From contig NC_134035.1 of the NCBI RefSeq assembly GCF_964204645.1, forward strand, positions 10,974,501 through 11,038,500: a stretch of 64,000 nucleotides of DNA, in the 5' to 3' direction. The position numbers and the translations under genes were made by a program. Below the pieces are notes generated by a model that worked only from the letters and a program-made list of their open reading frames with translations, did no database searches and was not told the DNA's origin. Source of the DNA: Tubulanus polymorphus. Lineage: Eukaryota > Nemertea > Palaeonemertea > Tubulaniformes > Tubulanidae. Positions 36,601-47,814 of this stretch are shown one piece after another (the first letter of the stretch is position 1; each line of letters opens with the position of its first letter).

Positions 36601-39600
36601 CATTGATTACTGGGTCAGTTGAATGGAGTGAATAGTTTTCCAAACAAACATGTCCTTGTTTGATTTCATATGGGTTATAAGAGTTCTTGACCTAGTCCCA
36701 GAATCATGAGTTAAGCTTTGACTATAGGTTTACACAATAATGAAGACTGTGACTGTGGTAATTGGAGATACAGCTAGATCAAGGGACACATTTCGCCAAA
36801 TTCCTGAAGTGGGAGGCTAAAAATCTAGATGGAATTTAATTGAAATGAACTAAATCTTGATTGAGTTGTCCTATTGAAAGGCGCAACAAGCTGGTGGTTC
36901 CACAGGGGCTCGTAGTTGAAGTTTGGGGTGAACCTATAGCTTAGCTAATGCAATATCAAAGGCACTGATATGATCTAAGCTACGGGCTCAACTCAAAATT
37001 CAACTACAAGCCCTTGTCGGTGGTACAGGTCCTAGTATCCGACTCTTAACCTAACTCAGTACTGTCGAAGTGGTTTGTATATCGGGTTATTCACGATTCC
37101 CTATAAATTTCACACAGAGTCTACGAGTGTAATTCGAGATGTGGATGCGATCAACGATGTCATAACCGCGTAGCTCAAAATGGACTACAGCTTCGACTAC
37201 AAGTGTTCAAAACCGAAAAACGGTAAGTTTCAACGCTTGTTAAACTGCTTGTTTTCTTAAGCAGCACGGGCTTGTTCTCCCTCAAAAGTTACTTGTAGTT
37301 AACCATCGGATATGTACAATGGTAATCCAAGCTGAAAGTTCTGATTGTCACTTTGTCAGTTATTCACATATTTATAACCCCATAAACCAAAAGACCCATT
37401 AAAAACATTTTGATTACTAAAATCTAAATGAATTTCTCTCGAATTTTAGGGGCTGGGGTATAAGATGTTTAGATGACATTCCAGCCGGTGGGTTTATTTG
37501 TATATATGCCGGACAGCTATTAACAGAACAGGCAGCAAATGAGGTAGGTCACAGTCGGTACTGATTCAATCAACTTTTAACCCTCTCAATAAGTCTACAC
37601 CACGGTGCGGTGTATAAATCAGTGCTGGACGTTGCTAGTACACCGCATCAAGGTGTATTGATGTTATACTAATGATACTATAGACCACGTGTTTCTCTAT
37701 CAATACATGATTCAATGTCTGAATGAAAAATGAATGAATTCGTATCATTTTAAATCGAGAGATTTCTCTGAGTCACTCAGGGAATTTTGTACAATCGCAT
37801 GCAAAAGTCAGGGAAAACTTAGGGGATTTGTAAATGAATGGAAAGTGGCGGCACGGCGATGTATGCCTTCGTTTCATATTTATTCGATGAATTATACAGG
37901 ACGGACATCAGTACGGCGATGAATATCTGGCTGAATTGGATCATATTGAAGTCGTTGAGCAGATTAAAGAAGGCTTCGAAGACGACGTTGATCCTATCGA
38001 TGAAGATCTCGACGACAATGAAACGTCCGATGACAGTGTTAAAACCGAATCAGACATCGGCAGGTGAATATATAGTAATGATCGTTTTTAACCCAGGTCA
38101 TATTTTATCTGTGCCCGATTAGGCCCGGGCCAATTGTTCACACCAAAAATGTTGGACCCAACCCATGGCATATCTTCTGGAAATGACTCACCTCGCTTGC
38201 AACGGAATCATTTCCGGAATCATAGTATTTCGATGACAAGTGAGTGATTTATGCATGAACACGCTCTCTAAGTAGTTACGGGCCAAATTTGACGGGCCTG
38301 GTCCGAGCAAGTTTGTGATAACGGCTTAAATCTACTGGATCCAGTTCCACAGTTTTGATCTATCTAGATTGAAAACGAACTCAGTTGAATATAGTTTAAG
38401 TGTAAATCTGATATAGAACTGTAGAACTATAGTGTACTTCAGAACATGTATTAATTATGTATATTGTAATCTATGTTGTGTATGATTGTAGTGATTATTC
38501 CGGTCACGCTGCTGTTAAGTTCGATACGGATGAAGCACCAGTTCACAATACTCGTCGAAGATCGAAGTAAGCTATTCTAAAATTCATATCAATATTTGTT
38601 TTCACGAAAACCTTGCGATTTCGAGCTACAACCAAAACCCAGATGATCAGAGGGTCAGGTTTCATAATATTTACCCAAAATTTGCCCTAATCTTGATGTT
38701 ACGTGTAGTTTACTTTAAGTCCAGTTAGTATAAGTATTTCCGGCTACATTTCAATTGATAATAAGTTCTTGCCATTTTTTTTGCAGTCGTCGGCGATTGA
38801 GCAAAGATAGATCGGAACCAGCCGGAAAAGTGGGTAAAATAGTCATCAAATGCACATCTTCAACGGAAAACAAAACGTGGGCCGTGAATAAAAAGAACCC
38901 GTAAGTTAGAACCAGAGTAGAACCCGATTGATTTCGATCATTTGGTACTGACGAAATTTGGCTACCAGTAGTTTTTGGGAAATCCAGTTTGAACATCATA
39001 TTTATATGTAAAGACTGTGAATAATATCCCGATTTCATCAAACTATGGGTTAGACTGATCCGAATGAATTAGGTTACACCGAGCGATAATTTTTGACCAC
39101 TTTCGGACTTAGGTCACGACTGCACAGCTGGCCCTTAAGCCCAGACAGTCCTAAACCTGATCCTGATTATCTGAATAGCCTGATCTGATGCATCGGCGTT
39201 TTTCAGCAGTGAAAAAGATACTGCCACAACAACAACGGCGACATCTACGGATAAAGCGGCTAAATGGTTGGATTCATTACCGGACGCGGCCGGCGCGATT
39301 ACAATCAGCGACGACGAGGAAAAGAAGGATGACGTCGGTATGGATACCGACGAACTACCCGATCTAGCACCAGGTATTGTATCTAGTGGAACTCGATCTG
39401 TCGTTATTTCTCACCGACTTCGCACCACGTTCAGTAAATGAGGCTTTTTCACAGTTTGTTCGATCGATGAAAGATCGCTGTGTGGTTATCAATCGTTCCG
39501 TCGAGGTATTGATATCGATGTGCTTGTAAAAGTATTCACCTGGCCCGTATAAGGTTAAGGGTCAAACGAACCGTGGAAGGTTGGCCCCGATCCCGGCCTT

Positions 39601-42600
39601 AAGAAAATTTGGGCATCAATTCTAAAAAATTCACTCATTTTCAAATCTTCACATTCAAAAATATGCCATACCTTCAAATTTTCTTTATTCGAGGCCAAAT
39701 TGCATGAAAACGATGCTAGATTCTCTTCCTTTTTTGCTCAAATATGCATTTTCACAGAAGGTATGAGATTTCTCCATCTTTGCATTTAATTTTCAAACAT
39801 ATCGCAAGGTCGCAGGACACCTAACAACAAGTCACAACTTACAACTGCTATTCACATTACGTTGTAAATGTAGTAATATTGTCGCTTCTTATTTTCATGG
39901 ATTACATGTCACGATATGTCGTTAAATGAACGGGCTTGCTTGATTTTTAGATGGCACCGTCAGGAAACCTGGTAAATCAAATCAAAATACAGGTAAAATT
40001 CTTAGTAACCTCGTTTGCTACCCTTGTTTTCATGTTACGCTTTTGGAAATTGAATCTGTTTCGTATACGGCTCGTGGCATTCGAGTCGAAATGTCAAACT
40101 ACTCTCATAAATTTCCTTTAATTTAATTGTGGTGATTTTTCTTCAGTTCAAAATACAGGTATCGATAGCCAGTAAAATATGCTTAATATTTCATCTGTAC
40201 CACGCTGTTTCTTTCTTACTGTACAATCTTTTCGAACGTATCGATATGCTTACGGTTTATGACACTACGTATTTTTCATCGCTTTCTTACTGTCATTTCA
40301 AACGGAATTTTTGTGTTTATTTCATATTTTAGCGGAAAAACAACCAGCGAAATCGGACGAACCAGCCGCCGACAAAACTGCCCCCTCCGCGACTAAAACC
40401 CCCGATAAACCGTCATCAGGTGAAATTACTTCCGACTGCTACTTCCTTTAACTCCACGATTAATTTTCATTTTATCACCCTAATACCTTAACCTATTCCT
40501 ACCCTTACTAACCCACTACGTGCGACATTCTTTTTGCAGTATATTATTTTTCAGAAATTATTAAGTTAGAAATGTATTAATTTAAGCCACTAATCATGGA
40601 CGGTGGACTTAGCTTTTGATTCATTGCCTAATTTAACAATAGAAGCAATAGGTGCGGATCCAACCTACTGCTGTTACCGCTTGATTGATACTCGCAAATT
40701 TTTCGAGATCAAATGCCAGAGCAGAATTATTTTGGACCGATATTTTGAAAATGAAATTTAACGTCCCCACAAACGCTTGGAATGCATTTGGAGGTGGTAA
40801 AATTCTAAAATTTTCTGGAGTACGATCCCCACACCCCTTTATGGTGCTGTGATGACAGGCTGGATCCGCCCCTGAGCAACCTACACCATCATCATCCAAT
40901 ATTCAGTACTATTCTCTATACCTATTCAGTGAATAGGGCTGGATCCCGAACATGTGCGCAGTATCTGGGCAAATGCAGCCTTACACTTCCATCCATAAGA
41001 GATGACATAGACAGCCATCAGAATGCTCCAAATGCTGACAATTTTTTGAACAATTTTGAAGAAGGCTCGCCATTTCTTGGATCCACCCATGAAAAATAAC
41101 CTTTAACATATAATCCATTCTGTTTTACTCTTTACTATTTAATCGTCTTTAAATGAACTTTTTATTTATTTTCTATTTGATTGAACGCATATTTTGTTAG
41201 TATTGTTTCGAGTTTATTCAGTAATCGTGGAAATGAATCAAATTTATGATTAACTTTTAGTTGCATGTGAAAAGGTAACGTTCTTGATTTGCTTTAGTAA
41301 TGTTTTATACTCCTCGTGGATGGATGTTTTTAATTCCTATGATAACCTTATGTTATGATAGCTTATAAATAGCTTAAGCGTAGTAATTCCTTGAAAGACA
41401 CTTCTAGCTTTAGCCTTTAAACTGAATTATTGAATAGTATAGCACAACAAGTATTATATTGTATTACAGATCCTGCCGATATGGTGCATGATTCTGATGA
41501 TTCTGATGAAGGGCGATCGAATAAAGGTAATCATTTGTAATCGGGGTGTTATACGTATCAACTAATCTCAATTAGCTACCAATTAACATACTAAATTCAT
41601 TGGGATCAATTTCATAGACCTGGGCCCAGTTGTGCAGCGATGGCTTAGATTTAAGAATCTGAAATACCATCTTAGTTCTAAAGAGGAACTACGAACTTCC
41701 AACTTAAGACAAGTCTTAAGATTCCAGACCATATTTAATTATGGGTAGGCCCTGGGCTTAGACATTTCTCGGTTAATTTTTGGTTTAAGACTAGTTCACG
41801 TCCAATGTTGTTACCCACAAGTGAAATTCTATAATTCTGGGTAAACTTTGAAGATTGATCCATCAATTCTGGAGTCAATACTTTGAAGTGGGCTTAACTC
41901 GACTATCGTTATCATATATTTCCTTATTTTGCGCTTTTAGTGGAAAAAACGTCCAGATTTATGAATCTGCCGGATCCGAAGACGCCGATACCCTCGTTGA
42001 AAATCAAATTATCCACGATGGAAGTACAAAAAGACAAAACTAAAGGTATTGCGAAAGCAATGAAAACACGCGACTTTTGAAGGCAATAATTTAACTGCGA
42101 CACCTGAATGTACTGTCTGCGTTAATTGTTACAGGAGACAAGGATAAGAAATTAACGATTCCGCTGCGAAGTTTTTTCAACGAAGAATTCTGTTATATCA
42201 TGGATGCTAAATCGATAGGAAACCTCGGACGATATCTCAACGTAAGAAGGAAGGACGTTAAATCTTGAAGACTGACTTTGAGATTGGTTTTCATGACCCA
42301 GAAGAAGTGACGGCTACATTATTTTCCTCTCTATTTACAGCATAGTTGTACCCCGAATGTTTTTGTTCAGAATGTGTTCGTTGATACGCATGATCTACGT
42401 TTTCCTTGGGTCGGCTTCTTCTCATTACAGTAAGTTTTCACACGGGTGAACTATTACTATCAGTTATAACGACTCGGGGATTATCATGCATAATTTTCGA
42501 TTGGAAATAATTTCAGGTTAATTCGAGCGGGAACCGAACTGACGTGGGATTATAATTATGAGGTCGGCAGCGTGCCGGGGAAAGTTCTCTACTGTTACTG

Positions 42601-42634
42601 CGGCTCGGCCGAATGTCGAGGTCGACTCTTATAA
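28337..42634 (+). CDS. SETDB1: SETDB1 histone H3K9 methyltransferase, complete coding region
   Basis: Thirty-three coding exons join with matching phase into about 1255 codons, close to the 1291 residues of the human protein. The ATG is at 28352, 15 nt after an acceptor, so the 5' UTR is probably spliced. Domain order is the family's: acidic and helical N terminus (residues 1-155), triple Tudor (about 156-510), MBD (about 612-707), pre-SET (about 707-845), SET-N, a long low-complexity insertion (about 900-1150), SET-C and post-SET. This bifurcated SET is the hallmark of SETDB1/eggless. The enzyme methylates H3K9 in the nucleus, working in other animals with ATF7IP and HP1 to silence genes and transposons. 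All catalytic and zinc-binding motifs are present, so it should be active. One exon start (near 29998) is uncertain. Exons are given in the part entries. Confidence 0.97.
30406..30420 (+). CDS. SETDB1: SETDB1 candidate 15-nt microexon
   Basis: A pyrimidine-rich tract ending ttttag is followed by 15 nt coding VNWQQ, and immediately by a strong gtaagc donor. It sits in phase 0 between exon 4 (ending QN) and exon 6 (starting VLMK), so including or skipping it keeps the frame. It falls in the first Tudor repeat. Confidence 0.6.
31126..31283. repeat. Foldback MITE of the gggcc-tggttc family, intron of SETDB1
   Basis: The left end ggctggttccatagtcgtgg and the right end ccaccatagaattggcccc are inverted relatives. 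Internal words such as cttagact...agtctaa also pair. Related elements lie at 41621, 47601 and 47815, in introns and between genes. Confidence 0.7.
31952..32165. repeat. Foldback MITE, intron of SETDB1 (relative at 61545)
   Basis: The left arm gagagaaaccca-tatgtcaatt pairs with the right arm aaattcatactgtgggtttc. The middle carries gaatccttccacccatct, which is shared with the HIPK intron element at 61545-61725. Element length is about 210 bp. Confidence 0.75.
32990..33190. repeat. Dispersed gtggcc...ggccac element, intron of SETDB1
   Basis: The ends read cacggtggcctgga and gagtggccaccctg. The interior carries gtcagggaaattt-type words. Similar words occur at 37756-37855 and, in reverse, at 63290-63411 (caggtgagtggacaccct end). 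I recognise the general type as a common invertebrate dispersed repeat, but cannot name it. Confidence 0.45.
33736..34008 (+). repeat. Polypyrimidine (CT/CCT) microsatellite in a SETDB1 intron
   Basis: About 270 bp made almost only of C and T, with imperfect ctctcc, ctccct and ccttcc units, inside the intron 33659-34151. The purine-rich complement could form a triplex. Open frames across it (Pro/Ser/Leu only) are artefacts. Confidence 0.95.
34152..35457 (+). CDS. SETDB1: SETDB1 exons 14-17: linker and methyl-CpG-binding domain
   Basis: Exons: 34152-34313, 34394-34453, 34621-34698 and 35171-35457. The first three encode a Ser/Thr/Lys-rich linker with a polyserine run (TSSSSSSSY). Exon 17 encodes the MBD almost whole: [20 protein letters not shown], then LLFGWNRH, a [20 protein letters not shown] core and [11 protein letters not shown]. 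This matches the human CSxACSExxDPRRFRGxNPL...APCGKRLRSM pattern. In SETDB1 the MBD is thought to help with protein and chromatin contacts more than methyl-CpG reading. The exon ends at a donor directly abutted by the SINE tail. Confidence 0.95.
35463..35906 (-). mobile_element. tRNA-derived SINE, with a MITE inside
   Basis: Read on the minus strand, the element starts near 35906 with a tRNA-like head: an A-box-like tggcgtgggcgagcgg and a B box ggttcgaatccc (35842-35854 region). A body follows, ending in gcgctatataaatgacaa, and then an (ATT)n tail (plus-strand aataataat run at 35466-35510). This is the usual plan of tRNA-derived SINEs in marine invertebrates. The tail abuts the donor of the MBD exon. 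A foldback MITE (35655-35748) interrupts the body. Confidence 0.85.
35655..35748. repeat. Foldback MITE, family ggacccagttccacag
   Basis: The left end ggacccagttccacag and the right end ctgtggaactggaccc are inverted repeats. Inner arms (gttaactcagagttaa) also pair, around attcattttcaatg. Relatives lie at 38334-38430 and 56921-57028. It is nested in the SINE, so it inserted later. Confidence 0.85.
35988..37543 (+). CDS. SETDB1: SETDB1 exons 18-21: pre-SET and start of SET
   Basis: Exons: 35988-36173, 36489-36613, 37118-37222 and 37450-37543. Pre-SET zinc-cluster cysteines are visible in [20 protein letters not shown] and [16 protein letters not shown], the nine-cysteine pattern that binds three zinc ions in SUV39-class enzymes. 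The Arg after CHNR and the following [15 protein letters not shown] match the family closely. SET-N begins with [21 protein letters not shown], which contains the GWG motif that contacts S-adenosylmethionine. No key residue is missing. Confidence 0.96.
37578..37670. repeat. Dispersed repeat with tacaccg-ggtgta words, SETDB1 intron
   Basis: The segment aaccctctcaataag, followed by tctacacc, ggtgcggtgtataaatc and gttgctagtacacc, has a close relative at 46747-46985 and a shorter one at 56814-56917. Confidence 0.65.
37756..37855. repeat. Short dispersed repeat with cagggaa words, SETDB1 intron
   Basis: Contains cactcagggaattttgt and gtcagggaaaacttaggg, ending near ggaaagtggc. It is similar in composition to 32990-33190 and to the reverse complement of 63290-63411. 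The boundaries are approximate. Confidence 0.4.
37900..42045 (+). CDS. SETDB1: SETDB1 exons 22-30: SET insertion region
   Basis: Exons: 37900-38063, 38492-38566, 38787-38900, 39207-39373, 39951-39992 (or to 39971), 40147-40158, 40333-40419, 41470-41526 and 41941-42045. The first opens with [20 protein letters not shown], the conserved end of SET-N (human ..GDEYFANLDHIESVE). It then turns into the low-complexity insertion that splits the SET domain: [50 protein letters not shown] and [16 protein letters not shown], with Lys/Pro/Ala-rich segments after it. It is about 265 residues long; the human insertion is about 350. It is linked to ubiquitination and partner control in vertebrates. Several exons are tiny with phase 1 on both sides, allowing in-frame skipping. 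Confidence 0.88.
38334..38430. repeat. Diverged foldback MITE of the ggatccagttccacag family
   Basis: It starts with tggatccagttccacagtt and ends with a weaker gaactgtagaacta inverted match. The central aaaacgaactcag also recalls the family members at 35655 and 56921. Confidence 0.5.
39951..40158 (+). CDS. SETDB1: SETDB1 microexon pair with alternative donors
   Basis: The exon starting at 39951 can end at 39971 (21 nt, donor gtaaat) or at 39992 (42 nt, donor gtaaaa). Both keep phase and both read through without stops (DGTVRKP, or [14 protein letters not shown]). A second exon of only 12 nt at 40147-40158 (VQNT) ends in the same tcaaaatacag word as the longer form. It may have arisen by local duplication. 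All forms are frame-compatible with exon 40333. Confidence 0.5.
41621..41758. repeat. Foldback MITE of the gggcc-agttg family, SETDB1 intron
   Basis: The left end gggcccagttgtgcagcga is followed by tggcttagattt, and the right part by aagtcttaag and a gggtaggccctggg end. Inner words taagacaagtctta pair. It is related to elements at 31126, 47601 and 47815. Confidence 0.6.
42135..42634 (+). CDS. SETDB1: SETDB1 exons 31-33: SET-C and post-SET
   Basis: Exons: 42135-42241, 42341-42429 and 42517-42634 (TAA). The product reads [31 protein letters not shown], so an intron splits the catalytic NHSC motif. Then come [12 protein letters not shown], with the active-site Tyr, and the post-[15 protein letters not shown], whose three cysteines bind zinc with one from the NHSC motif. 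These residues are the ones required for methyl transfer in the family, and all are present. The protein ends one residue after RGRL, as usual for SETDB1. Confidence 0.97.
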
Positions 42635-43894
42635 GATAGAGAGAGATGGAGAGATGATGAAACATAGGGGGAAATTATCATTCCTAAATAAGTTCAAAAT
42701 ATTCTGATGTGTTCATCTCCTAAATCAACTTAACATTTACTGAATATGTATGGAAAATGTCCAATATTTGATACAATACAATCGTTACAATCAAACTCGC
42801 CATCGATACCTACTGGTAATTGTATGTAAAAGATGATGATTTAGGATTTTATTAGTTACCACTGATCCCCGGATTAAGTGGGTTTGACTGATTGGTCCGA
42901 TGCCAAAATGATGAATTAACCTATAAGGCTCATGCATTTAATTATACTTTGTCTGCATAATTATTGTACATCATCAATACTTCATCACATCACGTTCCTC
43001 AGTCTAACTTATCATTAATGAAAAAATGTTGTTGAAATGAAAATATTTTGTAATAAGATTAAGTGTATTTTTGTTATGCAAAGGTTGTAGGAATCGGATT
43101 AGGTTTGCATTTTCTTATGCTAAGTATTGTTTGTGCGTTTGTTTTAATAGCAATCACCTTAAATTGTATTTGCATCCCGCACTGAGAGCTAATAATATCC
43201 ACAGGGGTTCGTATTCGGGATAATATCCAACCTTTTTCACCTATGGCTCAATCATTGCATTTAATCTCTCGCAGAATGTCAACGAAAAGTATGTCGACTT
43301 TATGTAGATTTTATTTTCGAAGTTTTAAAAGCTTTAAATATCTAGTATCATGATTGATATTGCTGTGGAATATTTGCCGAAGAAGTGAAGATATCAACTA
43401 TATGATCACCTTATTTCAAACAAAGAAATTACGTGTTTTATACAACTGTTTTTGTAATAAATTCTATGTGATTAATTTCAGTCATCCAGTTATTTCTCCC
43501 GAGGAGGACCGAGGAGGTCCAGAATCGACCGAAGCCGATGTTAGGGTTAGGGTCAGAGATAGAGGTCTCTGATGTCAATCCTCTTTGTCATCGGTAACAA
43601 TCGAATTGTCGATCCTGAAAATACATGAGCGGGGTGCTACCCACTGGCACCCTCTCTATAGTGTTAAGAAATATATCCTGAAAGATGCGAATTTTTAGAG
43701 GATAAAGTATCTCTGTCTTGACGTAAAGGGCAACCTCAGTAAGAAGGCAGGCGATCACCTCTAAATCTGCCCCTGGTCAATCGCCTTGCTTTGATTTTCA
43801 AGACTGCAGGCGTTCCAAATCCTCAAGCCATACCAAAAGAAAGAACGACGACATGATGCGACAACTTTTTTTAAGCTTCATTTAAAAAGTTAAG
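42635..43894 (+). other. SETDB1 3' UTR and convergent intergenic end
   Basis: No coding signal. An AATAAA at 43456-43461 is the clearest plus-strand polyadenylation candidate, about 820 nt after the stop. A 3' acceptor-like sequence near 43482 precedes a GC-richer stretch with a short gttagggttaggg run. I see no gene in it. Confidence 0.5.
43456..43461 (+). promoter_or_regulatory. Candidate SETDB1 polyadenylation signal
   Basis: AATAAA in an AT-rich context downstream of the SETDB1 stop, before the point where the minus-strand HIPK transcript would end. No transcript data support it. Confidence 0.4.
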
Positions 43895-45023
43895 TTTATT
43901 CCAAATTTGATCCCAAGAATGTTAAAAATCTATGTGTAATTTGTCCAAAAAGCACTACATAATCATAATCGAGTCCGCCCTATACACATAGTATACACAA
44001 TAATACATATATGTTAAACCGACTTCCCTCCGACCACAATTAAAACCTAAAAACTTGAGTGAGTCCGTTTTAGTAGTATCATTATGTGTCTTATATACTA
44101 TATATAGATTATATATGTATATATATATACCACGCACACAATGATATCGATAATAAGAAAATAATAAATCTAATGTAATCGATGCAGGATATTTTTCTTT
44201 AGTAATCATTAGTAAAATAGGCTTCAGTTTTATGCGAACGAACGCGACTAATTTTAACTTCGTTGAGAGGAAGAGAAGGAAAATAATATAATAATACGCT
44301 TCTACGATATAAATATACAACGCAATCCGAAATCAAAACATCAAACTTAAAATATTTGAAACACTCACAAGCGAAAGAAAGAAAAAACGAGGCACTCGCC
44401 GGATTTTAACCGCCAAAACCGTATCGCGATTAACGTCGAAATAGTCGCGCGAAAAATGAGCGAGCGTTTGAAACATAACTCGATTATCATTTTCATGGAA
44501 AAGTTTCGTTTTTTGTTGTCTAGTTCCACGTAACTATTATGTGCGCTACTTAGTAATAATAAATAAATAAATATACAATCAAACCGATGATAACCCAAAC
44601 ACCTGTTCAAAAAATATATAAGGCAGATTATCGAGAATTAATCGGAAAATATTTTTGTTTTCCTGAAACATTCCAATTTTATAATATATTGTTAACATAC
44701 GTAACGTAATCAGGACTATCGGTGTATATTGCTGAGAGAAACGAATGGAATTTCATTAAAAGCGTGTGCGCTGAAAAACAAATAGCCATTTCATCGGTGG
44801 TTGATACGAAATAGACATTCGAACGGCGAGAGGCAGCGCGAAGGTGAAGGTCATGAATAACGATAATACGGTGAACATTATATGCGATGAACACGTACAG
44901 AAATATTGAGTAGTTATTAAACATGATGTCAAACACCAAATCATCGGAACCCTTATCTACAGTCGTCTGAATCTAGATTAAAATTTAGTTCATTTGCTTT
45001 TAGAACCACCACCCAGCCTCCCC

Positions 45024-45367
45024 ATCCTCGCTTGCCAGGGTTAGATTGCCTCACGCCGAAGCTCATGCCAACACAAACCCTGGCCACAGACCGTTCATCG
45101 GTGTATTACACCGCCCAAGTTTGCGGCGCAGCAGCCACCTGTCTATGTATTAAGCCAATCAGACATCAACAGAGCAAATCTGCCAGTGAAAAACAACGCA
45201 TGTGATTGGCGTAGACTGGTGGCCACTGTGCGACAATCTGTCCACCCAAAAAAATCTTGACAATCTGTCCACCCAAAAAAATCTTGGGCGGTGTAATAGA
45301 CTAATGAAGGAACTGTGGCCAGGGTTCGTGTTAGTGTGAGCTTCTGCAAACTCTGGCAAACGAGGAT
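45024..45367. repeat. Foldback element with about 90-bp arms
   Basis: The left arm 45024-45119 (atcctcgcttgccag ... tattacaccgcccaag) is matched by the reverse complement of 45283-45367 with moderate divergence. The centre carries a perfect direct duplication of caatctgtccacccaaaa (near 45233 and 45261). A poly-C run follows the right arm at 45377. Confidence 0.8.
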
Positions 45368-46333
45368 GCACTCTACCCCCCCCCCCCCATGCGCTATTCA
45401 AAGCATTACACACTCATAGGGATCAAGTGGCTCAATTTTCAAAAATAAAAACCCCTTTAGAATGACCGACAACTGTAGAACCGAGTCCTGTGTTAGTTTC
45501 CTATTAATTACAATCCATGCACTCTTCACTGATACCATAGTCAATCGAAATCTATTCCATCAAAAAATCATTAACAATTCATACCCATAATCAAAAATAA
45601 ATAATTACAGCCCACAAACCAGACCCAGTTATCAACTAGTATTGTTCAGGTTTCGGTCGAATGAAACCGGCTGAAACTGGCACCCGACAGTCAGTCGATG
45701 AGACAAATACAGCTTATTAATTATTGTTTGATAATTGTAACATTCGTTAAGTACAATAAATATAAAAGAATACGAAAAATGTTAGCGACCATACTACCAC
45801 CGCCACCTGGTGAGTAATTTTTGTTCTTCGAAGACTATAAAAACCCGGCGAAATATATGAATGCCACACGCGACACACAAGCTCAAAACAGTGTTCGATA
45901 AATAATAAATGCAAAATGAACTAATGACGAAAAAATAAATGATTCATATTCGTAATAATGCTTTTTCGAATCCCTAAGAGCGCTTGTGTGTGTAACCTAC
46001 TACAACTAAGTTGTGACCCTTAGAAAAATTGCGTCGATAGAACGAGTTTAAGTGGACTATGAAGTCGGCGGAAATGAATCTACTAAGGCCCTTCACGAAG
46101 AAGTCTTAATTTGAATACCTTAGCTGCGATATTATACGCATTAAGCATGGTTTCGCGTTTCAATCCGCTTACTGTAGTAAGGTTGTTTTTTCCATTTTGC
46201 CGACTTGATTCATAACTGTTCATATTCATAGTACATGAAATAAATACCGTGGAAACCCGCAGAGATATAATACCTACTAAAACACGATAATATCTAATAT
46301 GATTCTAACACAGGTTTCGATTGGTTTCTACGG

Positions 46334-46465
46334 AGCCCGGAATACGGGCGTTGAATAAACTTAACCCGAGTGGGCAGGATGTGGGCGGAGCTAACTCAAT
46401 TCATTTCTAATTCGGGTTAACCCCCCGCCTTAAAGATAATATCGGTCTGTAAACCGGCACCTGGA
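46334..46465. repeat. Diverged palindromic MITE, relative of 28180
   Basis: Words ttaacccgag, gggcggagctaactcaattc and cgggttaaccccccgcc, then a gataatatcggtctgtaaaccgg end, mirror the element at 28180-28284 in order and in the central attcattt. Confidence 0.65.
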
Positions 46466-46746
46466 GTTCACAATCCGGAATATGTTCAATCGAAACCCGG
46501 CTAATTTGTACCTACGCAGCCACTATTCACTCATAAATCGATTGTTAATTTTTGACATTCTATGAATTGACATTCGTTGAAATAAGATTAAAACATTACA
46601 CATACATTATTATCATTATTATACATATATAATTTTCATCACAAATTTTTTCCATTAAGCGTTCAAAAACAAAAAAATCTCCCATTTGGTAAAACTGTTC
46701 ATTCGTCCACATCAATCATTTCGAAATGAAGATTTTTTAATTAGCA

Positions 46747-46985
46747 TTAACCCTTTCAGTGCATTTACACCGCAGTACGGTGTATAAATCCGTGATGAAC
46801 TTTGCTAGTGCACAGCACCCCGGTGTATCGATGCAATTAGTTATTAGTTTTTATATCTCAAATAAAAGATGGCAGCACGAGTCAAACACGGTTGAATATT
46901 AAAAACTAACACACTGGGGTGGAATTTTCTAAAATTTCAAAAAAAAATCTCCAGCACTTTTGGGTATTAACTAGTAGGCACTGAA
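46747..46985. repeat. Dispersed repeat, member 2 (ggtgtataaatc)
   Basis: Starts aaccctttcagtgcatttac and carries cggtgtataaatcc and tttgctagtgcac, like 37578-37670. Its far end has ccagcacttttgggtatta, followed by ggcactgaaagg, an inverted echo of its start. A third member is at 56814-56917. Confidence 0.65.
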
Positions 46986-47600
46986 AGGCTTAAATGCGAA
47001 TAAGACGCTTTTTACGTCCTCGAATCAAGATTTCATTGTAGTTAAAACCAAAACTAGCAGCTGCGCATGCACGATAAAAATAATAGCGCTCTCAAAGTGT
47101 GAATACGTTAACATAGTGACTAGAAATGAATTTATATATATATATATATATTTACACATATAATAAAATAATCAACTGATGATAATTAAGAATGAATGGC
47201 AAATGGCAAACTGCTACTATTGATATAATATTCTCTAATGAGCAGTTCGAATGCTTTAAAGCACACACACACACACATTTCATCATCGTTATTTCGTTAA
47301 TACACGCGAAACGACGACGATATAGTTCGCATAAAATACACGTACAAAACATATTTCGTAATGAACTAGTCGTTTGTTAGTCGTTAAACCTCGCCTGGGT
47401 TATGTTAAAACTCTGATTACGCCATTGAGCGAAGGAAACCAACCAATAGCAGCAACTCAGGATCCAGTTCCAACCTAGTATGATTCATGGAAATAATACA
47501 AATTGTTCAGGAGTAATTCAAAAAAGTGTTCAAGTCAACTGTTCCATTAAAAGTCAATACTTAAGTTGAAATACAATTAAACCTATAGATTTCTTGCTAC

Positions 47601-47762
47601 CAGGGCCTGGTTCTATAGTCATGGCTTAGACGTAAGAAATTGTCTCCAGAACCAAGTCGATATTATAATAATACCAACTCGGTTCTAAAGCCAATTTAAC
47701 AACTTAAGACTAATTTTTAGATTCAAGACTATCTTTTTAGTCCCAACTTAGGAACTGGCCCC
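47601..47762. repeat. Foldback MITE of the gggcctggttc family
   Basis: The left end gggcctggttctatagtcat, followed by ggcttaga, is mirrored by the right end cttaggaactggcccc. Inner words gtcta/ttagac and aacttaagac pair. Another member starts 50 bp further on. Confidence 0.75.
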
Positions 47763-47814
47763 ATATGTTGATTGGCAAAAACATGACAGACCCCTCGAAG
47801 TTGGTAAATCCCCT

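Noticed and set aside
43535-43560. Telomere-like gttagggttaggg
   Set aside because: Only two units, in the middle of a gene-bearing stretch; likely chance.
43354-43572. Alternative last exon of SETDB1 after an acceptor near 43491
   Set aside because: SETDB1 already ends normally at the post-SET motif at 42634; the short frame has no resemblance to the family.
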